14,664 nucleotides of DNA. Source: Desulfobacterales bacterium. Its GTDB lineage: Bacteria > Desulfobacterota > Desulfobacteria > Desulfobacterales > Desulfosalsimonadaceae. The first letter of the stretch is position 1; each line of letters starts with the position of its first letter. The stretch lies in NCBI GenBank assembly GCA_018224315.1, contig JAGTVF010000324.1, positions 1 to 14,664 of the forward strand, written 5' to 3'. Shown in pieces: positions 1 through 7,282 of the stretch. The notes beneath the pieces were generated by a model. That model was not told where the DNA came from. It worked only from the letters and a program-made list of their open reading frames with translations, and did not search any database. The position numbers and the translations under genes are program-made.

Positions 1-34
1 ATTCAACGAGTTCAACCATTTATAATTCTCAACC

Positions 35-62
35 AAAATAAGACGAAATGTAGGATTGTCAA
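35..62 (-). promoter_or_regulatory. Candidate sigma70 promoter reading out of the left edge
   Basis: On the minus strand a perfect -35 hexamer TTGACA (57-62) is followed after 16 bases by TATTTT (35-40), four of six matches to the -10 consensus. Transcription would leave the window to the left, downstream of the SRP RNA terminator, so it probably serves the next leftward gene. An ATG at 17-19 on the minus strand is only about nine bases past the expected start site and lacks a clear ribosome-binding site, so I do not call a coding region. The 120 bases at the left edge hold nothing else I recognise. Confidence 0.35.
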
Positions 63-144
63 GGGGAGGAAAAGACAATTTCATAAAGAAGGATCGGGGC
101 TTGAATATAAAAATCCGGTTGTGAACCCTCCGTCGAACGGCAGC

Positions 145-168
145 AAAAAACGCCGGACCATTATCCGG
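145..168 (-). terminator. Rho-independent terminator of the SRP RNA
   Basis: On the minus strand CCGGA and TCCGG form a five-pair stem (153-157 with 164-168) around a six-base loop, followed two bases later by six T residues (145-150). It sits at the expected 3' end of the SRP RNA. Part of the stem may also belong to the terminal helix of the RNA. Confidence 0.65.
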
Positions 169-371
169 ACGGGAACGATCCGCGACACAGGCGCCATTAC
201 TTATCGCTGCTTCCTTCCGGACCTGACGAGGTTTGTAACCGTCTGTTGCGCGGCGGCCGACCTGAATGAATTACGGTATCCGATCATTATGCTCGGGAGG
301 GAATTCAGCCCCGCATAAAGCGGTTTTCGGGTACAGGGCACCGCTATCACCCCGCCTATCCCAGCCGGGAC
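145..371 (-). ncRNA. ffs: Signal recognition particle RNA, long form with Alu-like domain
   Basis: This is the RNA scaffold of the signal recognition particle, which pairs with Ffh to target nascent membrane and secreted proteins. The minus strand of 206-227 reads GTCAGGTCCGGAAGGAAGCA followed by GC, the nearly invariant S-domain hairpin with its GGAA tetraloop that binds Ffh. The RNA does not stop there: upstream (minus strand of about 300-365) lies a second block closely resembling the Bacillus scRNA Alu domain, including AGCGGTGCCCTGTACC, a five-base stem AGCGG/CCGCT (341-345 with 319-323) enclosing the conserved TGT loop, and a downstream GGGGCTGAATTCCCT-like segment. Inner helices such as CCGCG/CGCGG flank the S domain. 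The 5' end is placed from the promoter -10 box and the 3' end from the T-run terminator, giving about 227 nt against roughly 110 nt for E. coli 4.5S. The S-domain call is very secure; the exact ends are inferred. Confidence 0.93.
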
Positions 372-376
372 GTTTC

Positions 377-405
377 ACTATAAGGACTGTGAGCCCGGTT
401 TTCAA
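377..405 (-). promoter_or_regulatory. Sigma70-type promoter of the SRP RNA gene
   Basis: On the minus strand TTGAAA (400-405) and TATAGT (377-382) are separated by exactly 17 bases. Each hexamer matches five of six consensus positions. The predicted start falls near 370-373, just before the first base of the Alu-like domain, which is what fixes the 5' end of the RNA. Strong constitutive promoters are expected for this abundant RNA. Confidence 0.75.
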
Positions 406-445
406 GAAAGAATTTCATCAACGCGTATATGTTTGTGGGATTTAT

Positions 446-474
446 TTGTGTTTTCAGCAGGGTTATTATATTTT
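446..474 (+). promoter_or_regulatory. Possible promoter of the tilS-ftsH-folP-ybbR-coaX operon
   Basis: In the short divergent gap between the SRP RNA promoter and tilS, TTGTGT (446-451) and TATTTT (469-474) are 17 bases apart. Both boxes are imperfect (four of six each). The start site would be near 481, giving a leader of about 38 bases before the chosen tilS ATG. It is the best candidate in an AT-rich stretch, but the call is weak. Confidence 0.3.
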
Positions 475-518
475 GGACAAATGTCATTGAAACGCACCAA
501 ACACAACATCGGTTGATC

Positions 519-2048
519 ATGAACAAGTTTAAATCCGGCCGCACCGGCGTGTCTGTATCAGATGGGCTGGTGCGGCAGGTCAAAGACACGCTTGATTTTT
601 ATTCGATGCTTGCCCCGGGCCAATCCGTGCTCATCGGCTTTTCCGGAGGGGCGGATTCCACGGCGCTGCTTTATGCCCTCTTTGCCCTTGCCGGTCAGAA
701 TGACTGGCACCTGGGCATTGCCCATGTTCACCATGGTCTGCGGGAAAAAAACGCGGATTTGGATGCCGATTTTACCGCTGCCCTTGCCAGAAGCATGGAT
801 CTGCCTTATTATATGGTGAAAGCAGATGTACGGGAGCGGTCCCGGCGGGAGAAAATCAGCCTCGAAGAAGCCGGGCGCAAAGCGCGTTACGCTTTTTTTT
901 TGGATATCGCAAAGACTTGCGGGTATGATAAAATTGCCGTAGGCCATCAAAAAGACGACACAGCCGAACAGGTAATGCTCAACCTGCTTCGCGGAAGCGG
1001 GCCCGAAGGGCTCACCGGAATTTCTCCGGTGCGCGGCCGGATCATTCGCCCGCTGATCCGGGTGGCACATAATGAGATTGAAACGTTTCTGCAGGAAAAA
1101 CATATTGCCTGGCGCGAGGATGACTCCAACAAGGACAACCGGTTTACCCGCAATCGTATCCGCAACCGTCTGCTTCCGGAACTGCAGTCTTACAATCCGC
1201 AAATCAGCGAGACGCTCTGGCGGCTCGCAAATGTAATGCAAGCGGAAAACAACTGGTTAAACGAAATTGTCACCCCGGTTTTTGAACAGACTGTATTGGA
1301 ACAGGGCCCCGGGTATGTGGTGCTGTGCGCAGAAACGCTTGCGGATCAGTCCCGGGCAGCCGCGAGAAGACTTGTGCGATTGGCCATCAGGCAAATCAAG
1401 GGCAGCCTGCGGCGCATCGGCTGGAAACATGTGGAGCAGATTCTTTCTGCACCGGAAAAGGGCAGCACCCGTAACCGGCAGTTTCATCTGCCCGGCCGGA
1501 TCCGTGTCTTTTGCGATGGCAAACGGCTTGTGCTGACCCGGGAAAAAAAATCCTTGAGATCCGTTTCATTGTCCGGCAGACAATATGAAACTAACGATTT
1601 TACTTATCGTCTGGACGCCGGGGAACTCGGCAGTGCTGGTGCCTGTATCCGGATTGCCGAAACCGGGGCACAGATCCGCTTTGAATGCATTACAAATGAC
1701 GGCGATATCAGGGCATTAAAAAACAACGGCAAAACAGCCCGGATGGATCTCGACAAGGTGCGTTTTCCCCTGACCATCCGCAATGCACGTCCCGGGGACC
1801 GGTTTGTACCCCTGGGCATGCAGGGCCGCATGAAAATTAAGGATTTTTTGATCAACAACAAGATAAACCGTCGTGAGCGCAGCCGCATTCCCATTGTCCA
1901 AAGCCCCGAAGGCATTGTCTGGGTGGGGGGCCTGCGTATCGACGAAAGCGTGAAGGTCACTGAACAGACTACAAAGATTCTGAAAATTGAAATTTCCGGC
2001 GAGCCGGCAACCCTTCAACACCTAACGGATTTCCGAAAGGAATTTTAA
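519..2048 (+). CDS. tilS: tRNA(Ile)-lysidine synthetase TilS
   Basis: TilS attaches lysine, with ATP, to the wobble cytidine (C34) of the CAU-anticodon isoleucine tRNA, so that it decodes AUA and is charged with isoleucine. The protein has 509 residues. The N-terminal PP-loop SGGADS (residues 42-47) is the ATP pyrophosphatase signature, followed by family motifs HVHHGLR, GHQKDDTAEQ with NLLRGSGPEGL, and REDDSNKDNRFTRNRIRN. The C-terminal TilS domain shows RPGDRFVPLGM and KIKDFLINNKI. The ATG at 519 is preferred to an in-frame ATG at 429, because the earlier start adds 30 hydrophobic residues not typical of the family and would overlap the promoter region. No strong ribosome-binding site precedes 519, and a GTG at 549 is an alternative. 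It ends one base before ftsH, a pairing common in bacteria. Confidence 0.95.
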   Translation: MNKFKSGRTGVSVSDGLVRQVKDTLDFYSMLAPGQSVLIGFSGGADSTALLYALFALAGQNDWHLGIAHVHHGLREKNADLDADFTAALARSMDLPYYMVKADVRERSRREKISLEEAGRKARYAFFLDIAKTCGYDKIAVGHQKDDTAEQVMLNLLRGSGPEGLTGISPVRGRIIRPLIRVAHNEIETFLQEKHIAWREDDSNKDNRFTRNRIRNRLLPELQSYNPQISETLWRLANVMQAENNWLNEIVTPVFEQTVLEQGPGYVVLCAETLADQSRAAARRLVRLAIRQIKGSLRRIGWKHVEQILSAPEKGSTRNRQFHLPGRIRVFCDGKRLVLTREKKSLRSVSLSGRQYETNDFTYRLDAGELGSAGACIRIAETGAQIRFECITNDGDIRALKNNGKTARMDLDKVRFPLTIRNARPGDRFVPLGMQGRMKIKDFLINNKINRRERSRIPIVQSPEGIVWVGGLRIDESVKVTEQTTKILKIEISGEPATLQHLTDFRKEF

Positions 2049-2049
2049 G

Positions 2050-3948
2050 TTGAACGCGTTTAACAAGAATTTGGCGCTGTGGATCGTCATAGTATTGATG
2101 ATGATCATGCTCTACAACATTTTCAGCACACAGCAGCAGACGGAAAAAGAAATCGGCTACTCGCAGTTTCTCACCATGGTCGACAGCGGCCGGGTTGACA
2201 GTGTTACCATCCAGGGCGACAAGCTCTCGGTAACCGATGAAACCGGAGACACTTCCCTGGTGTATGCACCCCAGGACAATGAATTGATTCCCATTTTACG
2301 GGAGCAGGGCGTTTCCATCAAGGCCAAGCCCGAGCAGGAAACCCCATGGTTTGTTTCGGTGCTGGTTTCCTGGTTTCCCATGATCCTGCTCATCGCGGTG
2401 TGGATTTTCTTCATGCGCCAGATGCAGGGCGGCGGCGGAAAAGCCCTGTCCTTTGGCAAAAGCGGGGCGCGCATGCTCTCGGACCAGATGGCCAAGATCA
2501 CTTTTGATGACGTGGCCGGCGTTGACGAGGCCAAGGAGGAAGTGGCAGAGCTGGTTGAATTTTTGAAAAATCCGAAAAAATACACCCGCCTCGGCGGCCG
2601 CATACCCAAGGGGGTCCTGATGGTGGGCGCCCCGGGCACGGGCAAGACACTGCTGGCCCGGGCCATTGCCGGCGAGGCCGGGGTTCCGTTTTTCAGCATC
2701 AGCGGCTCGGACTTTGTGGAAATGTTTGTGGGCGTGGGCGCCTCCCGGGTGCGGGACCTGTTTGTACAGGGCAAGAAAAACGCCCCCTGCCTGATTTTCA
2801 TTGATGAAATCGATGCCGTGGGCCGCCAGCGCGGTGCCGGCCTGGGCGGTGGACACGATGAACGCGAACAGACATTAAACCAGCTTTTGGTTGAAATGGA
2901 TGGATTTGAGTCCAATGAAGGCGTTATCCTGATTGCCTCCACAAACCGGCCCGATGTGCTCGATCCCGCCCTGCTCAGACCCGGGCGTTTTGACCGCCAG
3001 GTTGTGGTGCCAATGCCCGATATCAAGGGCAGAACTGAGATCATCAATGTGCATCTGAAGCGGACCCCGTCTGATGCGGACGTGGATCCCGTGATTCTGG
3101 CCAAGGGAACTCCCGGATTTTCCGGAGCAGACCTTGAAAACATGGTCAACGAGGCCGCCCTGATCGCAGCCAAGAAGGACAAAGAAAAAGTGGCCATGAT
3201 TGATTTCGAGGAGGCCAAGGACAAAATTTTCATGGGCCTGGAGCGCAAATCCAAGGTCATGAGGGAGGAAGACAAGCGGACAACAGCTTATCATGAAGGC
3301 GGCCATGCCCTGGTGGCCCGGCTGTCTCCGGAAACCGACTCCATCAACAAGATCACCATCATTCCCCGTGGCAGAGCGGCCGGTCTTACCTGGTTTCTGC
3401 CCGAGGAACGCGATTTCATGTTCAAGGACCAGCTCATGAGCGAACTGGCCGTGGCCATGGGCGGACGGGCGGCAGAGGAGCTGGTCTTTTCCCGCATCAG
3501 CACCGGCGGCGCCAATGATATCAAAAAAGCCACCGAGCTGGCGCAAAAAATGGTTCGTTCCTGGGGAATGAGCGAGGTTCTCGGTCCGCTGACCTACGGC
3601 CAGAGCGATGATCACATCTTTCTGGGACGCGAAATTGCCCAGCACCGTGATTACTCCGAGGATACGGCCAAAAAAATCGACGCAGAGGTCTCCGGTCTGG
3701 TCACGGAAGGCTATGGCCGGGCCAAGCAGTTGCTCACAGACAACGTTGACATTTTAAACCGCCTGGCAGAGCTGCTGCTTGACAAGGAAACCGTCATGGG
3801 CAGGGAACTCGACGAGCTTATCCGGGAAATGCGCCCGGGAATCCGCCTGCCCTCTGATCCCAGCGAGAAAGGGGCCTCGGAGGCAGAGGCCGAGATCCGC
3901 AAGGAGCAGCAGCAAAAGGAGGAGGAAAGCTCCGATGCGCCGGCATGA
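2050..3948 (+). CDS. ftsH: ATP-dependent zinc metalloprotease FtsH
   Basis: FtsH is a hexameric inner-membrane AAA+ protease that extracts and degrades misfolded membrane proteins and regulatory substrates in the cytoplasm. The 632-residue protein has two membrane segments (about 9-25 and 101-121) flanking a periplasmic domain, then the AAA+ module: Walker A GAPGTGKT (193-200), Walker B LIFIDEID (248-255) and a second region of homology ending RPGRFDR. The protease domain has the zinc site HEGGH (415-419) and the likely third ligand Asp490 in GGAND. Gly in place of the usual Ala in HEAGH is a harmless variant of HExxH. The C-terminal tail is acidic and Gln/Glu rich. The start is a TTG at 2050, supported by AAAGGA eight to nine bases upstream and the family-typical N-terminus [11 protein letters not shown]. 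All catalytic residues are present. Confidence 0.98.
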   Translation: MNAFNKNLALWIVIVLMMIMLYNIFSTQQQTEKEIGYSQFLTMVDSGRVDSVTIQGDKLSVTDETGDTSLVYAPQDNELIPILREQGVSIKAKPEQETPWFVSVLVSWFPMILLIAVWIFFMRQMQGGGGKALSFGKSGARMLSDQMAKITFDDVAGVDEAKEEVAELVEFLKNPKKYTRLGGRIPKGVLMVGAPGTGKTLLARAIAGEAGVPFFSISGSDFVEMFVGVGASRVRDLFVQGKKNAPCLIFIDEIDAVGRQRGAGLGGGHDEREQTLNQLLVEMDGFESNEGVILIASTNRPDVLDPALLRPGRFDRQVVVPMPDIKGRTEIINVHLKRTPSDADVDPVILAKGTPGFSGADLENMVNEAALIAAKKDKEKVAMIDFEEAKDKIFMGLERKSKVMREEDKRTTAYHEGGHALVARLSPETDSINKITIIPRGRAAGLTWFLPEERDFMFKDQLMSELAVAMGGRAAEELVFSRISTGGANDIKKATELAQKMVRSWGMSEVLGPLTYGQSDDHIFLGREIAQHRDYSEDTAKKIDAEVSGLVTEGYGRAKQLLTDNVDILNRLAELLLDKETVMGRELDELIREMRPGIRLPSDPSEKGASEAEAEIRKEQQQKEEESSDAPA

Positions 3949-4831
3949 ATTTTGTTTTTGCGGCCGCCGGTTGCATCTTGACAAAAAAACCGCCATCATG
4001 GGCATCTTAAACGTCACCCCGGATTCCTTTTCAGACGGGGGAAAATTTCTGCGTTATGAAGATGCCCTGGCCCGGGCCCGTGAAATGATCCAGCAGGGAG
4101 CCGATATCATCGATATCGGGGGGGAGTCCTCCCGGCCCTTTTCCGAACCCGTTTCCACTGACGAGGAACTCAACCGGGTTCTTCCCGTGATCAGAGCCCT
4201 TGCCGGCAATATTGACGAGCCCATATCCATTGACACCACCAAGGCGGAAGTCGCCCGCCGGGCGGTGGGCGCAGGCGCTGAAATCATCAACGACATCAGT
4301 GCCATGCGCTTTGACCCGGACATGGCCAAGGCAGCCGCTGACACGGGTGCCGGACTTGTGCTCATGCACATGAAAGGCACGCCCAAATCCATGCAGAAAA
4401 ACCCTGTGTATGACGATCTCATCGGGGAAATCCGCGCTTTTCTAACCGATGCGGTTGGCCGCGCAAAAGCAGCAGGCGTGGAAGCCAGCCGGATTGTCAT
4501 TGATCCGGGGGTGGGCTTTGGCAAAACCGTTGCCCACAACCTGCAGATCCTCCAACAGCTCAACCGGTTTGACGACATTGGCCCGCCTCTGCTGCTGGGC
4601 GTTTCCAGAAAGGCGTTTATCCGCACAATCCTCGGACAGGCAAAGGGGGCCGAACCCGCCCCTGATGATCCGGATATTGAAACCGGAACCCATGCAGCGG
4701 TGGCCATTGGCATCTTTAACGGCGCGGGTATTGTTCGGGTTCACAATGTTGCCCGGGCCCGGGCAGCGGTGCGGGTAGCCGATGCGATTTGCCATTGCGT
4801 TGTTTCTCCGGCCGGGGAAAACAACCAATGA
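3935..4831 (+). CDS. folP: Dihydropteroate synthase FolP
   Basis: FolP condenses p-aminobenzoate with hydroxymethyl-dihydropterin diphosphate to give dihydropteroate in folate synthesis and is the sulfonamide target. The 298-residue TIM-barrel protein carries the expected signatures in order: GILNVTPDSFSDGG (23-36), GADIIDIGGESSRP (55-68), SIDTTKAEVA (98-107), IINDISA, LMHMKGTP, VIDPGVGFGKT (188-198) and LLGVSRKAFI (220-229). The ATG at 3935 is preceded by a strong GGAGGA purine tract inside the ftsH end, and the gene overlaps ftsH by 14 bases, implying translational coupling. Longer in-frame readings from 3779 lie inside the ftsH coding sequence and give no family-like residues. The ftsH-folP linkage is common in bacteria. 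Confidence 0.97.
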   Translation: MRRHEFCFCGRRLHLDKKTAIMGILNVTPDSFSDGGKFLRYEDALARAREMIQQGADIIDIGGESSRPFSEPVSTDEELNRVLPVIRALAGNIDEPISIDTTKAEVARRAVGAGAEIINDISAMRFDPDMAKAAADTGAGLVLMHMKGTPKSMQKNPVYDDLIGEIRAFLTDAVGRAKAAGVEASRIVIDPGVGFGKTVAHNLQILQQLNRFDDIGPPLLLGVSRKAFIRTILGQAKGAEPAPDDPDIETGTHAAVAIGIFNGAGIVRVHNVARARAAVRVADAICHCVVSPAGENNQ

Positions 4832-5538
4832 AGGCATACCGGCATCTGCATCCGGGGCACCTCCGGCCTGCGGCCCTGGCGTTTGTCATTCTGGCCGCCT
4901 GTATGCCTGTTTTCAGCCAGAACGCCTTTTCCTCTGCGCCGGAAAAAGCCGCCACTGCCACCATTGCCGTGGAGGCCCGCTATTCAGGGAGCCCGGCTTT
5001 TGGCTATGAGGTGGCGGCTGCCGGGGTCTTTCCTGAACACGTCGAGGTCACGGGCCCTGAAAGCCGGATTCGCAAAATCAGTGCTGTGCAGACCCATTCC
5101 CTGGACATCACAGGGGCCACAGAAACCATTGAAAAAAAAGTGCCCCTGGACCTGCCCGAAGACATTGAAACAACAGTCAGCAAAGACAACGGACAAATCC
5201 GGATCCGGGTGGTGATTGAAAAACAAAAGGTTGAAAAAACCATAAAAGACATTCCGGTTGAATTGGTGCACAATGTGCATCCCAGCATTGTCCGGCCCGC
5301 TACGGTCACCATCACACTTTCCGGAAACAGGCTTTTTTTTGCAAACCAATTTTCCGCCAAAGACATTGATGTCCGGATGAACTTAAAAGGCATGGGCCCG
5401 GGGCTCCATGTGCTGCCGGTGGAGATCCGGCTGCCGGAAAAAACCGATTTGCTCCGGGTCGAGCCCCAGGTCTTTACGGTTCAGATTCTGCCGCAAACCT
5501 CCAATACATCGGAAAACAACCATGCTGCTGGTACTTGA
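4828..5538 (+). CDS. YbbR/CdaR-like exported protein with possible lipobox
   Basis: This 236-residue protein begins at an ATG that overlaps the folP stop (ATGA). It has a basic N-terminus and a hydrophobic stretch AALAFVILAAC (about 15-25); LAAC fits a lipoprotein lipobox with Cys25, although a Sec signal or membrane anchor is also possible. The rest is about two beta-rich repeats: roughly 45-131 (containing EVTGPESRIRKI) and 139-221 (containing PATVTITLSGN). These fit the YbbR domain, whose hallmark is a V.V.GP...I/V segment after a gap. In Firmicutes such proteins (CdaR) regulate the membrane diadenylate cyclase CdaA; here no cyclase gene is present between folP and this gene, although the genes are directly joined. 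Its role is therefore open. It overlaps coaX by 17 bases. YbbR assignment is moderately sure, function is not. Confidence 0.72.
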   Translation: MKAYRHLHPGHLRPAALAFVILAACMPVFSQNAFSSAPEKAATATIAVEARYSGSPAFGYEVAAAGVFPEHVEVTGPESRIRKISAVQTHSLDITGATETIEKKVPLDLPEDIETTVSKDNGQIRIRVVIEKQKVEKTIKDIPVELVHNVHPSIVRPATVTITLSGNRLFFANQFSAKDIDVRMNLKGMGPGLHVLPVEIRLPEKTDLLRVEPQVFTVQILPQTSNTSENNHAAGT

Positions 5539-6283
5539 CGTGGGCAACACACACATGGTGGTGGGTATTTTCAGGGATGACCAGATTGCCGCCCAGTGGC
5601 GTCTTCACACGGAGGCAAAACGCACTGAAGATGAGCTGCACATGCACATGGACTGGTTTTTTGCACAAAACGGGCTGCAATGGACCGATATTGACAAAAC
5701 CGTGATTTCCTGCGTTGTGCCGCCCATGATCCAGGTCTTGGACGCTTACTGCCGCAAGTATCTTCGACACCCTCCGCACTGGATCGGTCCCGGGGTTGTG
5801 GACATGCCCATCTGTTACCGAAATCCCCGGGAAGTGGGGGCAGACCGCCTGGTCAACGCCGTGGCCGCGTATGAAAAATACCGCACCAGCCTGGTGATCA
5901 TTGATTTCGGCACCGCCACCACCTTTGACTGCATTTCCGAAAAAGGGGAATATTTGGGCGGCGCCATTTCGCCGGGAATCGGCATTTCCGCAGAGGCCCT
6001 GTTTCAGAAAGCCTCCAAGCTGCCCAGGGTGGAGCTGTTTGATCCGCCGGCTTCAGTAATCGGAAAAGAAACCGCTGAAAGCATGAAATCCGGATTGTTA
6101 TACGGTTATGCAGAACTGGTGGACGGCATGGTCAAACGGATCCGAAAGGAAATGGCGCCTCGTCCGCGGGTTATTGCAACAGGCGGCCTGGCCCCCCTGC
6201 TCGCCAAGCTTTCAGAAAGCATTGAAGCCGTGGAACCCGAACTGACCCTGGAAGGCCTGCGGCTGATCAGCAAACGGCTATAG
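5522..6283 (+). CDS. coaX: Type III pantothenate kinase CoaX
   Basis: CoaX phosphorylates pantothenate with ATP, the first step of coenzyme A synthesis; this form is not feedback-inhibited by CoA and needs a monovalent cation. The 253-residue protein has the ASKHA-fold signatures: DVGNT with the phosphate-binding loop (6-10), EVGADR (104-109), DFGTATTFD (128-136) and GGAISPGI (146-153). The length is normal for the family. The ATG at 5522 lies inside the end of the YbbR-like gene (17-base overlap), with only a weak upstream GGAAAA, suggesting coupled translation. It is the last gene of the rightward operon and converges on the small leftward gene whose stop lies 21 bases further on. A GC-rich segment between the two stops has no T-run, so I do not call a terminator. 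Confidence 0.96.
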   Translation: MLLVLDVGNTHMVVGIFRDDQIAAQWRLHTEAKRTEDELHMHMDWFFAQNGLQWTDIDKTVISCVVPPMIQVLDAYCRKYLRHPPHWIGPGVVDMPICYRNPREVGADRLVNAVAAYEKYRTSLVIIDFGTATTFDCISEKGEYLGGAISPGIGISAEALFQKASKLPRVELFDPPASVIGKETAESMKSGLLYGYAELVDGMVKRIRKEMAPRPRVIATGGLAPLLAKLSESIEAVEPELTLEGLRLISKRL

Positions 6284-6304
6284 CAGGGCCCGGCCGGCTG
6301 CGGC

Positions 6305-6475
6305 TCAGACCATGTCCATTTCTTTTTTCAACCGCTGGATTTCGGTCTGAATCGATTCTTTCTCCGAAGGGGTCAGATCCGGGCGGGCCATCTGCTTTTC
6401 CAGTGCCAGCAGAATCATTTCCATACGGTATTCATTGCAGGTGTATGCGGCGGTGGTATTGTCTTTTTCTGACAT
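6305..6475 (-). CDS. Small protein of unknown function (56 residues)
   Basis: Reading leftward from an ATG at 6473-6475 to a TGA at 6305-6307 gives a 56-residue, soluble, charged protein starting MSEKDNTTAAYTCNEYR and ending QRLKKEMDMV. It is mostly predicted helical, with two amphipathic stretches (about 13-30 and 36-55) split by the helix-breaking PDLTPSEKE; one Cys lies at position 13. A GGAGAG purine tract lies about 11 bases upstream of the start. It follows the zinc-ribbon pseudo-receiver gene on the same strand after a 39-base gap and is the last gene of the pilT cluster. I do not recognise a family. The pattern resembles small adaptor or coiled-coil proteins, but no function is claimed. 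Coding is supported by the ribosome-binding site, helical composition and position, not by homology. Confidence 0.6.
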   Translation of the reverse strand: MSEKDNTTAAYTCNEYRMEMILLALEKQMARPDLTPSEKESIQTEIQRLKKEMDMV

Positions 6476-6514
6476 AAGAGAATCTGTCTCTCCAGCTTTT
6501 TACGATCCTGTCAA

Positions 6515-7201
6515 TCAGTATTGCCCCAGTTTTTTGGCACTTTCCTTGAAAACAGCATAAAACAGTTCATTTTCATTGATGGCCCGGGCCAGGATGCGAT
6601 CGAGCTGTGAGATATCCTTTATGTGAATGACCACATTGACGCTTTTTAAAAAAGCCGCCATACGATCCATTGTTTCGTATCTTTCCGTGAGAAGGGCCAC
6701 AAAGATCTGGCGCCGGGTGTCCATGGCCATGCGCTGAAGATAAATCAGCACCCCGTTGGCATCCGGACTGCTGCTGTCAAAGGTTTCGTTGAGCAAAATC
6801 AGGTCAAACTGATGATATTTCATTTTGCGCAAGGCATCACGGACGTCTTCGGGCACAGTTACATGATAATCCATGACTTCCAGAACCTTTTGCGCCTGGG
6901 AAACAATGCCTGCGTCTTTTTCCAGCAACATGGCTGTGCGGCCCTCTTCTTCAAGAAAATCAAAGGGCTTTTCACTGGCATCATAGTCTTCACCGGAAAC
7001 GGCAAATTCCTCCCCCTCGTCTGCCCCGCCTGTCTCAGCATCCTCAAATCCGGCATCCGCAGCAGGGTCGGCAGATGCGGCCGGGTCCACTGAAATCCTG
7101 TTTGTGCAGCCCGGACAGCGCAGGGAAAACGGCTTGTTTTTCGGGATTTTTTCATCCGGTATCTGAATTTTTTTCTGGCAGTGAGTGCAGGTAATCTCCA
7201 T
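6515..7201 (-). CDS. Zinc-ribbon protein with degenerate receiver-like domain
   Basis: This 228-residue protein starts with a zinc ribbon of the MJ0042 type: CTHC (5-8) and CPGC (29-32) separated by 20 residues including IPDEKIP. A low-complexity acidic linker (about 38-87) follows. Residues about 88-210 look like a CheY-like receiver: AMLLEKDAGIVSQAQKVLE at the first strand and helix, HQFDLILLNETF at the third strand, and VIHIKDISQL where the conserved Lys lies. The usual phospho-acceptor Asp of the LLD motif is Asn138 and the acidic pair at the N-terminus is reduced, so it is probably not phosphorylated by the normal route. The ATG at 7199-7201 has AAGGA eight bases upstream; a TTG at 7229-7231 is a weaker alternative that would place ten residues before the ribbon. 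Its place behind two pilT-type genes suggests a role in pilus or motility control (inference). Confidence 0.75.
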   Translation of the reverse strand: MEITCTHCQKKIQIPDEKIPKNKPFSLRCPGCTNRISVDPAASADPAADAGFEDAETGGADEGEEFAVSGEDYDASEKPFDFLEEEGRTAMLLEKDAGIVSQAQKVLEVMDYHVTVPEDVRDALRKMKYHQFDLILLNETFDSSSPDANGVLIYLQRMAMDTRRQIFVALLTERYETMDRMAAFLKSVNVVIHIKDISQLDRILARAINENELFYAVFKESAKKLGQY

Positions 7202-7237
7202 CTTTGCCGTCCTTGCCGCAGTTGGGGTCAATGCCTT

Positions 7238-7280
7238 GTGCGCAGCCGGACAAGCCCGGCGGGCTTTTGTCCGGGCGCAC
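7238..7280 (-). other. Strong intercistronic hairpin between the second pilT-type gene and the pseudo-receiver gene
   Basis: On the minus strand the 43 bases just after the stop of the second pilT-type gene fold into a long stem: GTGCGC with GCGCAC, then CCGGACAA with TTGTCCGG, then GCCC with GGGC, around a GCC loop, interrupted only by two two-base bulges. No T-run follows, so it is not a standard terminator. It could be an mRNA-stabilising or processing element, or a Rho-linked attenuator that lowers expression of the downstream genes. Confidence 0.6.
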
Positions 7281-7282
7281 GG

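Noticed and set aside
121..490. Two open frames on the plus strand left of tilS
   Set aside because: They lie across the SRP RNA gene and its promoter on the opposite strand; the base pattern is explained by the RNA, and neither frame has a ribosome-binding site or protein-like composition.
558..1241. 227-residue open frame on the minus strand opposite tilS
   Set aside because: Overlaps the conserved PP-loop half of tilS and has no domain or upstream ribosome-binding site.
2157..3275. 372-residue open frame on the minus strand opposite ftsH
   Set aside because: It is exactly antisense to the conserved ftsH AAA+ region, is Ser/Pro/Arg/Thr rich as expected of a shadow frame in GC-rich DNA, and shows no domain.
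2875..3645. 256-residue open frame on the minus strand opposite ftsH
   Set aside because: Antisense shadow of the FtsH second half; His/Gly-rich composition without any recognisable motif.
6284..6304. GC-rich segment between convergent stops as a bidirectional terminator
   Set aside because: Only a short, imperfect GCAG/CTGC stem is possible and no T-run follows on either strand.
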